A stretch of DNA of 64,000 nucleotides from Ichthyophthirius multifiliis (Eukaryota > Ciliophora > Oligohymenophorea > Hymenostomatida): positions 52,946 through 116,945 of the forward strand of contig NW_004086429.1 in NCBI RefSeq assembly GCF_000220395.1, given 5' to 3'. The translations under genes and the position numbers were made by a program. Below, piece by piece: positions 22,769-38,724 of this stretch. A model generated the notes under the pieces. That model saw only the letters and a program-made list of their open reading frames with translations. It did no database searches and was not told the origin of the DNA. Each line of letters starts with the position of its first letter. The first letter of the stretch is position 1.

Positions 22769-24622
22769 AAAAAATTTAATTTATAATTAATTATAATAAT
22801 TTATGTGTGTTTATTTTTTTAATTTTTATATAAAATTTTATAATATAATTAAGATAAAATAGAAAATATTATATTATAATTATAATACAAAAATTATTAT
22901 ATTTTAATAATAATATATAATCAATTAAAATTTCCCACTTAATTACTAAATTGCTTTATAATAATTTTTATTATAATATAAAAATAACTATAAAAATATG
23001 TATAACTAAATAACATTTAACAATAATTTATAGTTATTTAATTTTATTATTTAATGTTAAGATAAAAATTATATAATAAAAATAATATAACCTATATAAT
23101 GTATTATATATAATTATTACAAGATTATAATTTTTAATAGATTATAAAAAAATTTAATAATAATATAATTTCTCTAATATTATTTAATTATATATAGTAA
23201 AGTAATTATTTTAATATTAATAATAATGTTTTTCTTTATGTTTTTTATTTTATTAAAAAAAAAATAAAAAATATAATTTTAAATGATTTTTTATTTAATC
23301 AATTTAATAAAATAATGTTGCATTACTTTAAAATTTTATATTTAATATTTATTAGATACATATTTATTTTTTTATATTTTATATATTTATAATTATTTAT
23401 GATTTAAAGAAAAAAAGAAAAATTATTAAAATAATAGAAAATTCATTCAAAAATATTATAAATAATAAATATTAATTATATATCAAAAATAATATATATA
23501 ATAATTGATATAATATAATATTTAAATTATATTAATATCATTTATTGCTTAAATAATTTATATATAATATTAAGACAAAACGATATATATATAAAAGTAT
23601 AGATTATTAACAATAAAACTTAAATAATTTAAGTTCCTTTATTTTAAAGTAAACTTTATAAAAATATCAATTTTTTATTTAAAATAATTATAATTTATAA
23701 AACGTAAAAAAATATATAAAATTAATTAAATTAATACGTATTAGAAAAAATATATAGTTTTAATTTAATTTTTTTTCTTGTGTAGTATGAAGTTTTATTT
23801 CATAATTTAACAACATAATAATTATGATATAAAACTCATTAAAAATATTTAAAATGTTAATATTTTTAAAATTATGGTATTTTATATAAATTCTTTTTAT
23901 TAAAAAAAATAATTAAATATAAATTATATTTTTTTATATTTATATAAATAAATATAATTATATTTTTATTATATTTTAAATAATTTATAGATTTTTCAAA
24001 TAAAAACATATTTATAAGAATTTATATTTATTTTATATATTATATAATAATAATAATATGTTTTTAAATAAATAACTATGATAATTTTATTATTAATGTT
24101 AAATTTTTTTAGAAATATTACATAAATATTAATATGAGCTATAAATATTATTTTTAAATAATTGAAAAAAAATATTTAACTTTAAATAATTTCAAACTTT
24201 TTATTTGTAAAAATTAAATATTTTAGATTGAAAATTTAAATTTATTTTAATAAAGTTATTTATTCTAAAGTTTATTATTTAGTTATATTTTTCTAATATT
24301 AATATTATTTGTTTATAAAAAATATACTATCTACTATTTAAAGTCTATTACTTTAATGTTTTTATTAGGTAGAATTGAGTTAAATATTTTTCGTTTATCA
24401 TACTTATTATTGATTAAAAAAATAGTTTTATAAGTAATAATATTATAATTATAATATTGAATAAATCTATTATGCTTATTTTTAGTATATATTGAAAAAA
24501 AAATTGATCTTAATATATAAATAATAATAATTAATTTTTATTTATCGAAATTTCGATATTTTTTTTTTTAATTAAATAATCATAGTTTTAATTATATAAA
24601 AAAATAGATTAATAAATATACA
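22614..24622. other. Intergenic region starting with poly-T/G smear
   Basis: Begins with GTTTTTT-type repeats, a G-rich patch (about 22699-22722) and about 40 uninterrupted T (22723-22764). The rest is AT-rich without a recognised gene. Confidence 0.5.
22629..22764 (+). repeat. GTTTTT repeat, G-run patch and poly-T(about 40)
   Basis: Irregular G-spaced T runs pass into ggtggggtgttgtggggggga and then about 40 T. G runs of this kind appear nowhere else in the window, so this is probably low-quality sequence at a read end or collapsed homopolymer rather than genome. Confidence 0.6.
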
Positions 24623-26291
24623 ATCATATATATATATATAATTAATTAATAAACATTTATAAAAATAAATAATAATTAAATTAATTCAATAATAATATAA
24701 AATTATTTTAATTCTATTGTATATAAATTTTTTTATATATATACAAAAAATTAAAAAAAGAATATAAAATCTTAATTTTTTTCCTTTATTAATAAAATTT
24801 TAAAATAATTATTTTTATCTTTTTTTTTTTTTCAAACAAGTAAAATTTATTTATATTTTTCCTAAATTTATTTTGGAGAAACATTATTTTTTTTTAAACT
24901 TAATCGTTATTTTTGTCATATAATTTTAAATTTTCTTCATCTAAATCTATAAACTTTTATAAATTATTATTTTCTCTTAAATAAACATCATATTGAATAT
25001 TTTAATTTCTTTTCTATGTTTAAACTTAATTTGTTTTATTTAAAATTTTACAAAATTAAAAGGCTTGAAATATTTTTTTATATATTTTTTATGTTTATCC
25101 TATAATTAAACCACCATCTTTTAAATTTTTTTAATTTTATGAATATTTTTACTAAAGATGTATACTTTAATTTAATATTTTTTTCAATTAATTCTAATCA
25201 AATAAATTTTTACTATTTTTTAACGAATTATGACTATGAAAGCTTTAATTTGTACTTTTTTAATTTTAATAAATATTTGTTTATTTAATAAAGTAATTTT
25301 ATTTTTATGAATCTTATGATATAATTGAATTCAATAATTCATTTTCGCTACTTTAATTATTTGTTAACTCTTATTTACTTTATATTTAGTCTTGATTATT
25401 TTTTTTAAAGGTACGTTTATTTATTAATTATTTTCTTGATGTTAATTTTATTTTTTATCTACTTATAAATTATGTTCCTATTAAATGATTTAGTCTTTTT
25501 TATTTAAACAATATTAGTGCTTTTATATTTGTAAAAAATCATCTTACAATTCGTTTTCTTTATAAACTTATTATTCTATTAATTATTTTATATTGATCAT
25601 ATTTTAATGTTATAATTTTATTATTTTAATTTTATTTTCTAAACTATTATTTCTTGATTTATTTATAAGCATATTTTATTAGATACTTTAAACTAATCTT
25701 ATTTTGTATAAAAAAATAAAAAAAATTAAATTGAAAGTAATTACATTTTTTAATTAGAATTTTTATTTTCATTAGTAGGTTAATTTTAATGAACATAATT
25801 TTATTATTAATTTAAGATTTCTTTTGATTTCTTTTCAATTTATATCATTATTATTTATCGTTAACTTTTTAAATCTTCCATTTGCTAAACTATATTTTTA
25901 TTTTCGATTATTCTATAAATTGGATGAGAAATTACCTATTTCTTTTTATATTATAAAGTTTAATTATTTTAATTAATTTGAAAAGCAACAGATGGAGAAA
26001 TCTTTATTTTTTTTATAAAAATAAAAATAATTAAAAGACAATATATGAATAAAATTAAATAAAAAGAAATTAACTTAATTTAAATTAAAACGTGATCTAA
26101 TATTAGTAATAAATTTACGAGAAGTTTTTTTTATAGTAGGAGAACATAAATTTTAAAAAGATGAATCAACTTAAGGTATTGCATGTTATGTATTAATAAT
26201 TTTATCTTTTTATAATTTGATAAAATTTAAATTTATTAATTTAAAAATAAAATACTTTGATATTAATTATAACCAATATTATAATTATAAA

Positions 26292-26337
<46 letters not shown>

Positions 26338-27535
26338 GTTATTATTTTAATTATAAGATGATTATGATGATGAATCATTTTCATTTTTTTTACAAGAATT
26401 CTCTATTTATTTGAATTTACTTTAAAAATATATTTTTTAAGGACTTCCTTAATTAGTTAAATTATTATTTTTTATGTCGAATTTTATTTTTTCTTTTTAA
26501 TCTTTTTATATATTTTTATCTTAATATTTTTCTTTTATTTATTTAAATTGTTAGATTAATTTTTTTTATTCATTATTTTAAGGATTTTTTTATTCTATAT
26601 TTTGACCAAAAATTTTTTTTATTTTTTGCATTTTTTTTTTTTTATATTATAATTATCTATTTTAATTTTAAGCTTTTTCATAATCCATAAATTTATTACT
26701 AAAAATCTTATCTATTTAAGTCTAAATATAAAAATCTGTTGTTTAAACTCCATTAAAAAACTAAATTAGAAAATGATAAATATCTAATACAAATCTTAAA
26801 TTAAATTATTTTCTTTCTTACGAAAATTATTCATAAATTATTTTATTTACATTATATGTCATTACAAATAATAAACATTCACTATATATATGTTTTGGAT
26901 TAGGAAGTTTATTTATAAGTATTGTGTATTAGTAATTTATTTAATCTTTTAGATTTTTGAAAATCTTATTTCATATATATATGTATATATATATATAAAT
27001 ATAAAATTATTTTTTATTTACTTAAATATTTTTATAAATAAAAGGAAATTTTTCAAATAAAATTAACCAAAAAATTAATTTATTAAAATTAAGAATAATT
27101 TCTTAAAAACATAAAAAATTAAAATACTTATATTATTTTAAATTTTTCCACTTTTTTAAAATTTCGTTTTAAAAAAGATGTTCCATTTCATATTTAATGT
27201 TTATTTCTAAAGGAAATTCATTTATATTTTCAACAAATATTTAATTTAAACTTTTATATTTTTTATTGTTTTTTTACTCTTATTATTCTTATTCTTCTTT
27301 TTTGTTTTCTTCTTATTCTAAAAATTTATTGTTTTAATGATTTTTAAATATAAGCATTTATTAAGAATGAATTTCTATTTTATCAATTTCATTTTATATT
27401 TCTTCTTTTTGTTTTATTAGTTATGATTAAGTTAATTCTTAATTATTTTCTACTTATATTTTTTTCTTTATTTCATTTATTTCTTCCGATAAATTACTTA
27501 ACGATTAACTTAGGTAACCAGACATTTATTTATAA
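24623..27535 (-). CDS. Large Gln/Asn/Lys-rich protein, unknown function
   Basis: Not recognised. ATG at 27535 (MSGYLSQSLSNLSEEINEI) opens a coiled-coil-like Glu/Lys/Gln segment. A more ordered helical region follows, with INEFPLEINIKYEMEHLF, LPNPKHIYSECLLFVMTYN and LDIYHFLIQFFNGVQTTDF. Then comes a low-complexity part with a poly-Asn run encoded by the AAT repeat at 26292-26337, and Gln-rich coils down to a TGA at 24625-24623. Frame changes are bridged by plausible GT...AG introns (about 26947-27001, 26002-26075 and one near 25715-25765), but exact borders past 26,000 are uncertain and the 3' part could be longer or shorter. The plus strand over the region is T-rich, as over other minus-strand genes. 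The 65-residue plus-strand ORF at 26217 (poly-Tyr) is the reverse of the Asn repeat. Confidence 0.55.
26292..26337. repeat. (TAT/AAT)n trinucleotide repeat
   Basis: About 15 uninterrupted TAT units; on the minus strand they read as a poly-Asn stretch within the large Q/N-rich protein. Confidence 0.8.
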
Positions 27536-28253
27536 ATAACTATTAATATTAAAAAATATATTTTTAATATATAGATAAATATATATGAAGACTATTTATT
27601 TTTAAATATATTAAAAAATATTTAATTTATGTGTTTTTTGATTTAAATCGTTGCTATATATTAAATTAAAACAAAATATTTAATTTTTTTTAAACAACAT
27701 TTTAGTTTTTTTTATTGATTTATTTTTATATATAATATAAAATATTTTATATTTCTTTGATATATTTAATATTAATAAATTTTTATTTTTAGATTTTATT
27801 TTATTTTATATTAAATTAATATATAATAATTAGTATTTTAATAAAATTTTTAGTTATATTATATATATTTTTTTTAAATCTAATTATTACTTTTAAAAAG
27901 ATAAAAATTATTTAAATTAAAATCAAAAAATTTTTTAAAAATATATAATAATTTAAATATATTAAATATATTAAAAATATATATTATATATTTTAAAATA
28001 TAAAAATATAATATAAAATAAATAAATTCATTTATTCTTGAATATATGTATTTATCCTTTTTTATTCACTTATTTTATAAAAGAAAAATAAAATTATTTA
28101 TTTCTTTTATTTTTAATTATCTAATATATATAAATCCTTTTTTCCATCTCTTATTTTATAGAAGAGAAACAAAATTATTTTTTTTATTTTTTTCAATTAA
28201 AAAAAAAAATATAAAAGATATTTAAATATAAAAAATAAATAAGGAAAAAAAAA
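27536..28253. other. Divergent intergenic region
   Basis: Upstream region shared by the Q/N-rich gene and ATP synthase beta. Two related T-rich segments with tatcctttttta and aatcctttttt occur near 28050 and 28133, an imperfect direct repeat of roughly 80 bases spacing. No gene recognised. Confidence 0.5.
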
Positions 28254-30093
<1,840 letters not shown>

Positions 30094-30352
30094 GATACAT
30101 ATAATTTTTTATTATATAAAAAAATAAAATAAAAAGGAAATAAATAAATAAAAAATTATAAAAACATATATATATATATTTTTTCATAAATAAATTCAAA
30201 ATATATATATACATATTATTTTACTTTTTCATTTATTTATTTTTCTTATTTTTTTTTATAAAATATTTATAAATTAAATATAAGAAAACATTTTTATTTT
30301 TTAAATACATAAAATAAATACTTATTTTTTATTAATTTTCAAAATTTTTTTT
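30094..30352. other. Short convergent intergenic region
   Basis: About 260 bases between the 3' ends of ATP synthase beta and the kinase gene. It must hold both 3' untranslated regions; no recognisable terminator structure. Confidence 0.5.
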
Positions 30353-32007
30353 TCATTTATATAATTATAACATTAAAACATTAATTTCTTCAAATACCTA
30401 CATTTAATTTTCATAAACTTAAGCCTATCCTAAAACCCAATTATCCTTAAGAATTTCTGTAATATTAAGTCTACTTTATTAATTAATAATCAACAACTAA
30501 CTAATAAACTTTTAAGCCTAAAAACTCATATTTTTTTAAAACTTAAATTTCCCTTATTTTATTTTTTCTAAAGTTTAATTTTAAGATTCCTCATAAAAAG
30601 GCGCTTTACCTTATAAAATTTAATACGCTAGAACACCTAAAGCCCAAATATCTACATAAATATCATAACTTTCTCCATTTATAATCTCAGGACTTAAATA
30701 ATCTAATGTTCCACAAAAAGTATTTCTTATATTTTATTAATAACATTTTCTCGAATATCCAAAATCTGCTAATTTTACTACTTCCTTTGGAAAAATAAAA
30801 AAACATTATAAATTACTTATATTTAATTTTTTTGAAAAAACTCAATAAAAAAAAATAATCATTAACCATTTTATATCACTTTTTTTATTCGAGTTTTTTA
30901 AAAAAAGTTACAGAGAAAATAAATATATAATATACATAAATTTTTATAAATATTTTTTTTTTACATTAGATATTATTAAATTATCAGCTTTTATATCTCT
31001 ATGCATTATATTCATTTTATGCAAATAATAAATAGCTTAAGAAACTTACAATAAATAATAAGCGCCTTAAGGTTCTTATAAGCAATTATTTTCACTTTCT
31101 CGCAAATATTCAGAAAGTTATTTTCCTGAAACATATTCCATTACTAAATAAAAATAATACTGATCAGAAAAATAGTAATATAATTTAATAATATTAGGTT
31201 AATTACAAAAAGCTTAGATTTTTATTTCATGACTAAATTATTCTTCCATTTCATATTCAATCAATTATTTTTTACAAAGCCTTTTGATTGCAAAAAGGAA
31301 GCCGGTTTATTTATCTTGAGCTAAAAAAACTTCCGAATGCATACCCTTTCCTAATTATTTTATAAAAATTAAATCATTTAATCCATATTATAAATTATTC
31401 CGAATAATTTTTTTCTTTTATTAATATTATTACAATAATTAATTTAATGTTGTTAATTCACTTTTAACTTAATTATTGTTAAAAATACTTTATTTTTTTT
31501 AAATTTCTAAACTACCAATATTACTTTCTCTAATTTATATATCTAAAGGTTAGGTAATACGTTCTTCTATGATACTTTCATTAGAACTTATAATGCTTTT
31601 GTTATTATTTTCTATATTTTAGTCATTAATAATTTGAGTATTTACAGTTTTAATATTTTAATTATTTTCGGTTTCAATATTTTCGGATATTTATATATTC
31701 TATATTATATTAAAATCTTTTAAATTTGATAATGAGACTATTTTATCCTTAGAAAAATTATTTTAATTAACTTAAAAATCAGATATTAAAATATTATTAT
31801 TTTAACTATAATGTTATTATTATATTTATTGTCTTAATTTTTCAAATTATATTTAATTTATAATTTCTTCTACTTTTTAAGGTTAATGAATATTAGACAA
31901 ACTATTTTACTTATCATAATTAAAATATTTTAAGGAGCTTTCTTATAAATAAGTAATAGATCCTTAAGATTATTATTTAAAATAATTATTGTTTGAAAAA
32001 TTGTTAA

Positions 32008-32071
<64 letters not shown>

Positions 32072-32719
32072 CAATTATTACTAAGCATTTAACTTAGGTG
32101 AAAGGCTAATAAATTCACAAGAATATGGTACATTTGAATTTAAATATTTTTTTTTATTATTTATTTATGGTGTTAGATATTCAATTTAATTATTTATATA
32201 TTTTATGTATTTTTTATTTTAATTTATATCTTATAATTATTATTAATTCTTTATTTGTTCTTATATAAATATAACATTGTCACTTTATACTTTTTTCTTA
32301 TTTACATTTTACTTTTAGTAATCATATAACCCGTAATTTATTTTTTATATTACCTGCTATGAGCTCCTATTTTATTAATCAATAATTTAATTTATTTCTT
32401 ATTTAGAGTTTTTTGAAAAGCTTTTTACTTAATAATATTAGCTTTTATTATAATTATCTTCTATTTTATTTAATAATTTATTTATATCAGGGACTTCACT
32501 TCTAGATTACATTTTATTAACTCTTTTATTCTAACTGTATTTTTCTTTTGTTTCATTTATTGTTTGTTTTATTAACTCTATATCTTTTTATGTATATTTT
32601 GTTGGAGATTAACATATTTATTAAGACGTTTTATTTTATTGCTTTTTTTGAGCTTTCATAATTTCTATTTCTTTTATTATTCTTCTTGAATCTTCAGAAA
32701 TATATGACATTTAATGCAT
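30353..32719 (-). CDS. Serine/threonine protein kinase, Aurora-like, long disordered N-terminus
   Basis: 728 residues from ATG 32719 to TGA 30353, with one intron (30785-30964, 180 bases) that joins DNLIISN to [13 protein letters not shown] in phase. The first 460 or so residues are Gln/Asn/Ser-rich and include a poly-Asn run (plus strand 32008-32070). The kinase domain follows: Gly loop LGKGMHSEV (third Gly replaced by Ser), AIKRL with the ATP-anchoring Lys, catalytic loop [11 protein letters not shown] in ADFGYSRK, and [20 protein letters not shown] with a potential activation-loop Thr. [20 protein letters not shown] comes next. The GTLDYLSPE and lobe pattern is closest to Aurora kinases, but the charged Lys-Ala after HRDI and overall divergence leave related families open. 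The domain and catalytic residues look intact. It starts 271 bases from the divergent eL28 gene. Confidence 0.88.
32008..32070. repeat. (TTA/AAT)n trinucleotide repeat coding poly-Asn
   Basis: About 20 ATT units on the plus strand; in the kinase gene (minus strand) they encode a poly-Asn run in the disordered N-terminal region. Confidence 0.85.
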
Positions 32720-32990
32720 TTTTAACTTTTTTATAGTTTTTACTTTTTTGTTATATTTATAAAAAATTCAATATGTATAATTTTTAATTTTTTTATATTT
32801 TAATTTTATAAAATAAATTAACAAAAATATATGCAAATTAAAATATATTAAATTAAAAAAAAGAAGATTAAATATAAAAAAATATAAAAATAATTATATA
32901 TATATATTTTTTATAAGAAAAAAAAAAAAAAAGAAAAAAAAAAAAAAATTTAAATAAAAAAAGAATTAATTAATTAAACAAAAAAAAAAA
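32720..32990. promoter_or_regulatory. Bidirectional upstream region of kinase and eL28
   Basis: The two start codons face away from each other across 271 bases. The part next to eL28 is a long purine tract of A with a few G (about 32920-32990). No specific site identified. Confidence 0.4.
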
Positions 32991-33580
32991 ATGTCTTAAT
33001 TACATTGGGAATTAGTTAAAAATTTCAACTGCTACTAATTAAAAAATTTCGGATAAAAATTCACTAAGGATCCTTATTCATTAACAGGAAAAAACACTTT
33101 TTATGGATCAGGTAAATAAACCAAATTAAATATTTATTTTAAAATAAAAATAGGATTTTTACACTTAAGTGGTCTTGCTTTAAATAAAGGTGAAAAAAGC
33201 ACAGTCGTTGCCTCGTTGAGAAAAAATTAAACCCATAAAAAAGTTAGAAAAAGCGGAAATCTTGAAGGCGCCTAATTAAATGTAAAAAGTGGATTCTAAA
33301 GAGTTGCAAAAGTAATTTTAAAATAAAATTAATATAAAAATATATAAATAGATATATTTTCATTTTTATTTAATAAATAATAAAATTATTAAATTTATTT
33401 TAAAAACATTTATATCATCAAAATATCTTTATTTTTATTAATTTATATTTACTAAATATAAAGGTTATCAGAAAAACATTTTAAACTAAAGGTGTTAGAT
33501 AAGCAGCCCTTAGAAAACTTGTTAACTTCCACAGAGCTAGCGTTAGAGCATAAGTTAATGCCAAAGCATAAAAGAAATGA
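32991..33580 (+). CDS. RPL28: 60S ribosomal protein eL28
   Basis: Component of the large ribosomal subunit. Three exons join in exact phase with introns 33112-33153 (42 bases) and 33312-33463 (152), giving 131 residues, normal for eL28. The N-terminus MSQLHWELVKNFNCYQLK corresponds to the family start in which a Trp-x-Leu/Val-x-x-N core is followed by FL. SGLALNKGEKSTVVASLRKN and the basic C-terminal half KVIRKTFQTKGVRQAALRKL also match. It is strongly basic overall and ends in KAQKK. Six in-frame TAA codons read as Gln. Confidence 0.93.
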
Positions 33581-33911
33581 TTAAAATTTTTTAAAATAAA
33601 AAATTATTTTATATAATGTTAATGAATTTTTTTTTATTTAAATAAAAATTAACAATAAAGTAAAATATTTAAACATTTTAAATATAATTTTTTTATTTAT
33701 TTTTTTAAAATTAATACATTTTAAATTCATATATATATTTATTTTCATTTTAAATAATTAAAAAAAACATAATTGTTGTTATATAAAGAATATATTTTAT
33801 AAATAATATTCTTATATTTAATTAAAAAATAAATATTATTGTTTTTGATTAATATTTAAATTTGTTAAATGAAAATACATATTTATTTATAATATTTTAA
33901 TTTCTTTATAT

Positions 33912-34514
33912 TCATTTACCAATAATTAAAGCTTTTAATTAATCTATTGTTATTATATCTTCTTTATTTCCACCATATTTAATCATTACTTATATATCTT
34001 AATCACTAAGTCCTAAATCTATAAAGATTATTTACATATACAAAAAATTTATATATATTTATTTAATAAATATGATTACTATATATTCTAGAAGCCTCTT
34101 TTAATTCTTGTGTACTTATATAACCATTTTGATTTCCTATTTCATCAAATCTCTAACAAATAATATCAAGATTTTCACTCTTTTTTTATAATAATAAAAG
34201 AAATATAAAATTTATTTATGATTATAAAAATTAATAATGAAAAAAATGATTATTTTTCTTATAAAAAATGATTATTTATTTAATACATTTGTAACAAAAT
34301 CAAAATCGAATAATTCCATAAATTATTTTTAATCTAATTTTAATCCTTTCCTTTTTTATAATTTCTTTATCAACAATTTACAATTATCTGAAACTGATGA
34401 TTCGTTTATACATTCTAAAAATTCAGAACTATCTACCATATTTGTATTTGGATTTTTAAATTCTTCAAAAAGTTCCAATGCTTAATTATGAGATTCATTA
34501 TCCATATAGTTCAT
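33912..34514 (-). CDS. Small EF-hand (calmodulin/centrin-like) protein
   Basis: Three exons joined in phase by introns 34180-34286 (107 bases) and 34019-34079 (61) give 144 residues, the length of calmodulin-like proteins. Visible EF-hand features include FDEIGNQNGYISTQELKEA (a loop with Asn and Gly at the usual places and Glu-like end) and LGLSDQDIQVMIKYGGNKED, which resembles the helix between the last two hands. The N-terminal pair (FEEFKNPNTNMVDSSEFLE) is degenerate. Several loop positions deviate from canonical Ca2+ ligands, so calcium binding by all sites is doubtful. Located in the minus direction after the eL28 gene, convergent with it. Confidence 0.75.
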
Positions 34515-35193
34515 TTTTAATTATTTTAATAAATTTTATTTGTAATTTTTTTATTTTTTTTGTTAATTAATAAAAGAATTATATGTTTTAAAGTTTATAT
34601 TTTAATTAATCAAAAAATAAATAACTCAAATTATTATATTTTTAGATAAAAGTTATTCATACTTAAACTGAAAAGCAATCTTAAATATATTGAAGTATAA
34701 AATTTTAGTAATTCATAAAGTTACTTAAATAGAGTAAATATAAATATCATAAATAAAATATTATCAAAATAAAGTTATTAAATATTTAATATAATTAAAA
34801 AACTTAATTTGTGAAAATATATAAAACTTTTTTTTTGCAAATTTTATATTTATCTATTTATAATTTATTATTTTCTAACTTATATTTAGCAAAAAATTAA
34901 TATCTTCTATTAATAAGAAAAAAAAGCTATTTTAATTTTAATCTATCTTTTGCATAATTAAATAATATTATATATATATGTATGCTTTATATGTCATATA
35001 AATTAAAAACAACCAATAATTTATCATTTTATATAATATTTTATTTATTTTAATTACATAAAAAGATTGTTTTGTTAAATATTATAAAAATGATTATTTA
35101 TTATATATAATAAATTTTTATATATATATTTTTGAAGATATTATTTATGTATTATATAATTTAATTATATATATTAATAAATAAAAAAAAAAG

Positions 35194-35234
<41 letters not shown>

Positions 35235-35846
35235 TATAATAATAATTTATTGTTATTTCTTTTTTTTTAGATTTTTATTAATAATTTTATTTATTTTTTA
35301 TTTATATATTGATTTTGTTATTAATAATTAGAATTATTAATATTTATTAATTTTATACTAATTATTAGGTTTCGAACATATATATATACAACTCTACAAT
35401 TTATATTGTACTTTTTATAATATAAAACAATATCTTACATATTATTAATTATAATAAAATATTAAAATATTTATAAAATAATATTTTTATATAATATTAT
35501 GGTATATTTTGATAATTTAGAATTTTATTCAATTTAAAATAATAATAATAAATCTTAAATTTTTATTTCTGAATTTGATTCTAATAAACTTATATTATTT
35601 TGAGATTTATAAATTTAATTTATTAATTAAAATACATATTGGTTTAATTATATTTTGATATTTATCTTGAAAACTATAAAATGATTATTATATTATACTA
35701 ATTTTTTTTTTTTTTATTTACTTTATTGAATTAAAGCAAAATTTCTTAATTTTATTTTTTGATATATTGTTTAAAAATAAATAAACTTAAAAATATTAAT
35801 TTAATAAAATAAAATAAAACTTTATGAAAAATATATTTATATTTTT
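34515..35846. other. AT-rich intergenic region with (AAT)n
   Basis: No gene recognised. Contains the trinucleotide repeat at 35195-35233. It lies between the 5' end of the EF-hand gene and the 3' end of the coiled-coil gene. Confidence 0.5.
35195..35233. repeat. (ATA)n microsatellite
   Basis: About 13 uninterrupted ATA/TAA units in non-coding sequence. Confidence 0.85.
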
Positions 35847-37099
35847 TCAAATATTTATCCCACAATTTTACAATATACAATATAATTCTTCTTATTAAAC
35901 TGAATTATTAAGAGCTTAAATATTAAATTTAAGTCTATTATGCTATTTTCTAACAAATAAAACTAGTTCAGGTAAAATTTTCTAGTAAAGACTTTCAATT
36001 AATAATTCATAGTTACCATTTAAAATATTTGCATCAGTTAATTTTACATGTAATTGTTCGTTTCTTTTATGTTAATCTTCAATTGTTTTATTTTAAATAT
36101 CTACAAACTAATAATTAAAATTATAAATTAAATAATATAAACTTGAACAAAAAAAAAATTATAATTACATCGTAAAGAACTTAATATTTATCTTTTTCGA
36201 TTTTTATTTATTTATAAAGTTCTTCATTTTAATTCATCAAAGTCTAAAAAAAAATATATATAAAAAATAATAATATTATAAAATATAAAATAAATTTATA
36301 TAAAATTAAATAAAAAAAATATTATAATATAAATTAAAATAAATTTACATTATTTTAAATAATTAAACATTTTCCTTCTGAAATTTAAGATTTCAAATTC
36401 AAATTTTCTTCCTGTAATTAAATTATTTATTATTTTAATTATAAAATTTGATTATCATTTTCTTCCTTTTTATTTTATTTGTATTATTCAAATTCAATTT
36501 TAAAAGCCCATATTTCATCTTTTAAGGATTTTATTTTTTCATCTTTCCTTTTTTTTAATTCATTAATATCTTAAATATTCTATAAAAATTATGTTTAATT
36601 TAATATAAAAAATATAAAATTTATTAACATTTTAAGAACAATGTGAACTTTCTAAAGAAATATTAACTATATTATCTTCTGCTCTTTTAATATATTATTT
36701 AAAATCTTAAAGTGTAGTCGATAAATCAAACTATTATTGATTAGAATTTTGTGAATTTTAATGACTTAATTAATTTTGTAAATCTTCAAATTTATAAAGC
36801 TTTTATTAAATGATTTAAAGTAAATTGTTTTTTTCGTTTATTTCTTCTTATAATGTATTTATTATTCTATCTTATTTAATTTAATTTTCTTTTATTTCTT
36901 AAATTTTTATTTTCTTTTTTTCTCTTTTCTTATCTAAACTTTCAATTTGTTTTTTTTTAAATGATTCTTCTAAATTTTTTATATCAATTATTGTTTCAAT
37001 TTCTTTTTTTTTGTTTATAATTAATATTAAAGTTTTAAATTCTCTTCCTCAAATTAATGAATTTTACTTTTTTTTAATTAAAATAATAAAAATAATAAA

Positions 37100-37148
<49 letters not shown>

Positions 37149-38724
37149 TATTTCTCTTTTTTTACATTTATTATTGATTCATTATGTTTTCTATTTCTTT
37201 TACTTTTTTTCCAATTCAATTAAAGTAGAAGATTATTTAATATTTTAATCTAAAAATTATTTTTAAATAAGTTAAAAATAATTATCGAAAAACTCAAAAA
37301 TAAATCTTGTTTATGTTTCAGCTGCTAATTTATCTAAAAAAATAATCATAAAATAATATAAAAATTATAAAAATAAAATACATTTAAAAGGTCCACTAGC
37401 TAAATTAAAATAAAGAATAATTTTATCAGTATATATTTATTATTTTTATAATACAGAAGTTTCCGAAATAATAAAATTTTAATCTGAAAAAGAAGTTAAA
37501 TTCTCATTTTGGAATTCCTCATAAATAGAAGCGAGTAAATTAGTACAATGTTATTCACTTGCTTACTCATTTTTTCTAATTTAATCAAAATAATTTTTAT
37601 TCATTTGATCTTATAACTAATTTCTCTAAGCCAAAACTAATTAAACTTAATTTATAGTTTCTACTCTTAAATCAAATTCTTTTAAATTTTATTCTTAAGC
37701 TTCATAAAATTTATTTTCAATCACTATTTTTTCTAAAGGAAATTAGTTTTCGTTAAGAGTACTTTCAATCTATTTTTTTGTTTTTGTTTAAATGATTATT
37801 CATTTATTTTATTTACAAAATTTAAATATTGTTCATATTATTCTTCTTTTATATTTTTGATATAAATTCTTAAATGACTTTCAAAAGCTTCTAAATAATT
37901 AATTTATTTATCCTAAGAATAAGACTAACAGAATTCACAAATCATATTAAATAATAAATATCCATTTATTTTTACTTATTATATTTATTTTGGTTAAATT
38001 AATAATATTTGCCTTTTTAAAAAAATATTTTATAAAAAATTTGATGTGTTTTAAATAAAAATGTTTTTATTTTAACTCAAACTCTTCTAAAGAAGTACAG
38101 ATTTAGTAATTTTAAGAACTATTTTATAAAACAAAATTATTTATTATTATTAATAAATTCGGATTTAATTATCTTTTTAATAAAAAAATTAATTAACTTT
38201 GTAATATATTATTATGTTACTTGCTTATTATAATATATTTAGAAATATATAAATAAAATGATAGATAAATAAATGCAATTTAATTAATTCCTTATTCAGG
38301 ATTATATTCTTCATATTTATTAAACTAAAATATCATTATTAAAACATCCTGTTCTTTCTATATTGTTTTTTTATAAATATAAATTCCTTTTTATTTATAA
38401 TTCTTATATTGTAATTAACAATTTTTTTATATACCTTATTCAGATTAATTTATATCTATATTTTTATCATAATTTATTTACAATAGGCTGTAAGTTCTTT
38501 TAACATCAATATCATCACTAACGCATATAGGTAAAATCTTTTTTTTAATTAAAATAAAATAATTAATAATTTTTGTTATTATGATATACATTATTATGTT
38601 TATGGTACTATAAAAATTTCATCGCGTTTGTTGTTATATCAATTTAGTAATTAATTTAATTTGTATTATCATCTTTTGTTTTTTAAATATTAAATATTTT
38701 TATTATATTTTCTAGTTCTTCCAT
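35847..38724 (-). CDS. Long coiled-coil protein, unknown function
   Basis: Family not recognised. From ATG 38724 (MEELENIIKIFNIQKTKDD) to TGA 35847 it reads as a mostly helical protein. A middle region contains NLLASIYEEFQNENLTSF, YTDKIILYFNLASGPFK and LAAETQTRFIFEFFDNYF, followed by long heptad-like coils (EIETIIDIKNLEESFKKK, LKDEIWAFKIEFEQYK, ELYKQIKIEKDKYQVLYD) and the end VLFVRKQHNRLKFNIQAL. Introns fit near 36122-36182, 36244-36349, 36584-36632 and 37336-37381. Two one-base frame breaks occur at seven-A runs on the coding strand (plus strand near 37219-37225 and 37774-37780); adding one A restores coil-like sequence in both, so undercalled homopolymers are likely. The trinucleotide repeat at 37101-37149 lies in a part that is probably intronic. 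The region 37990-38260 is too AT-rich to read confidently. Confidence 0.6.
37101..37149. repeat. (ATA)n microsatellite, probably intronic
   Basis: About 16 units of ATA. On the coding (minus) strand it would read as poly-Leu, poly-Tyr or poly-Ile, improbable in a coiled coil, so it is more likely part of an intron. Confidence 0.75.

Noticed and set aside
26217-26414. Poly-Tyr ORF on the plus strand
   Set aside because: It is the reverse reading of the AAT repeat within a minus-strand Q/N-rich gene.
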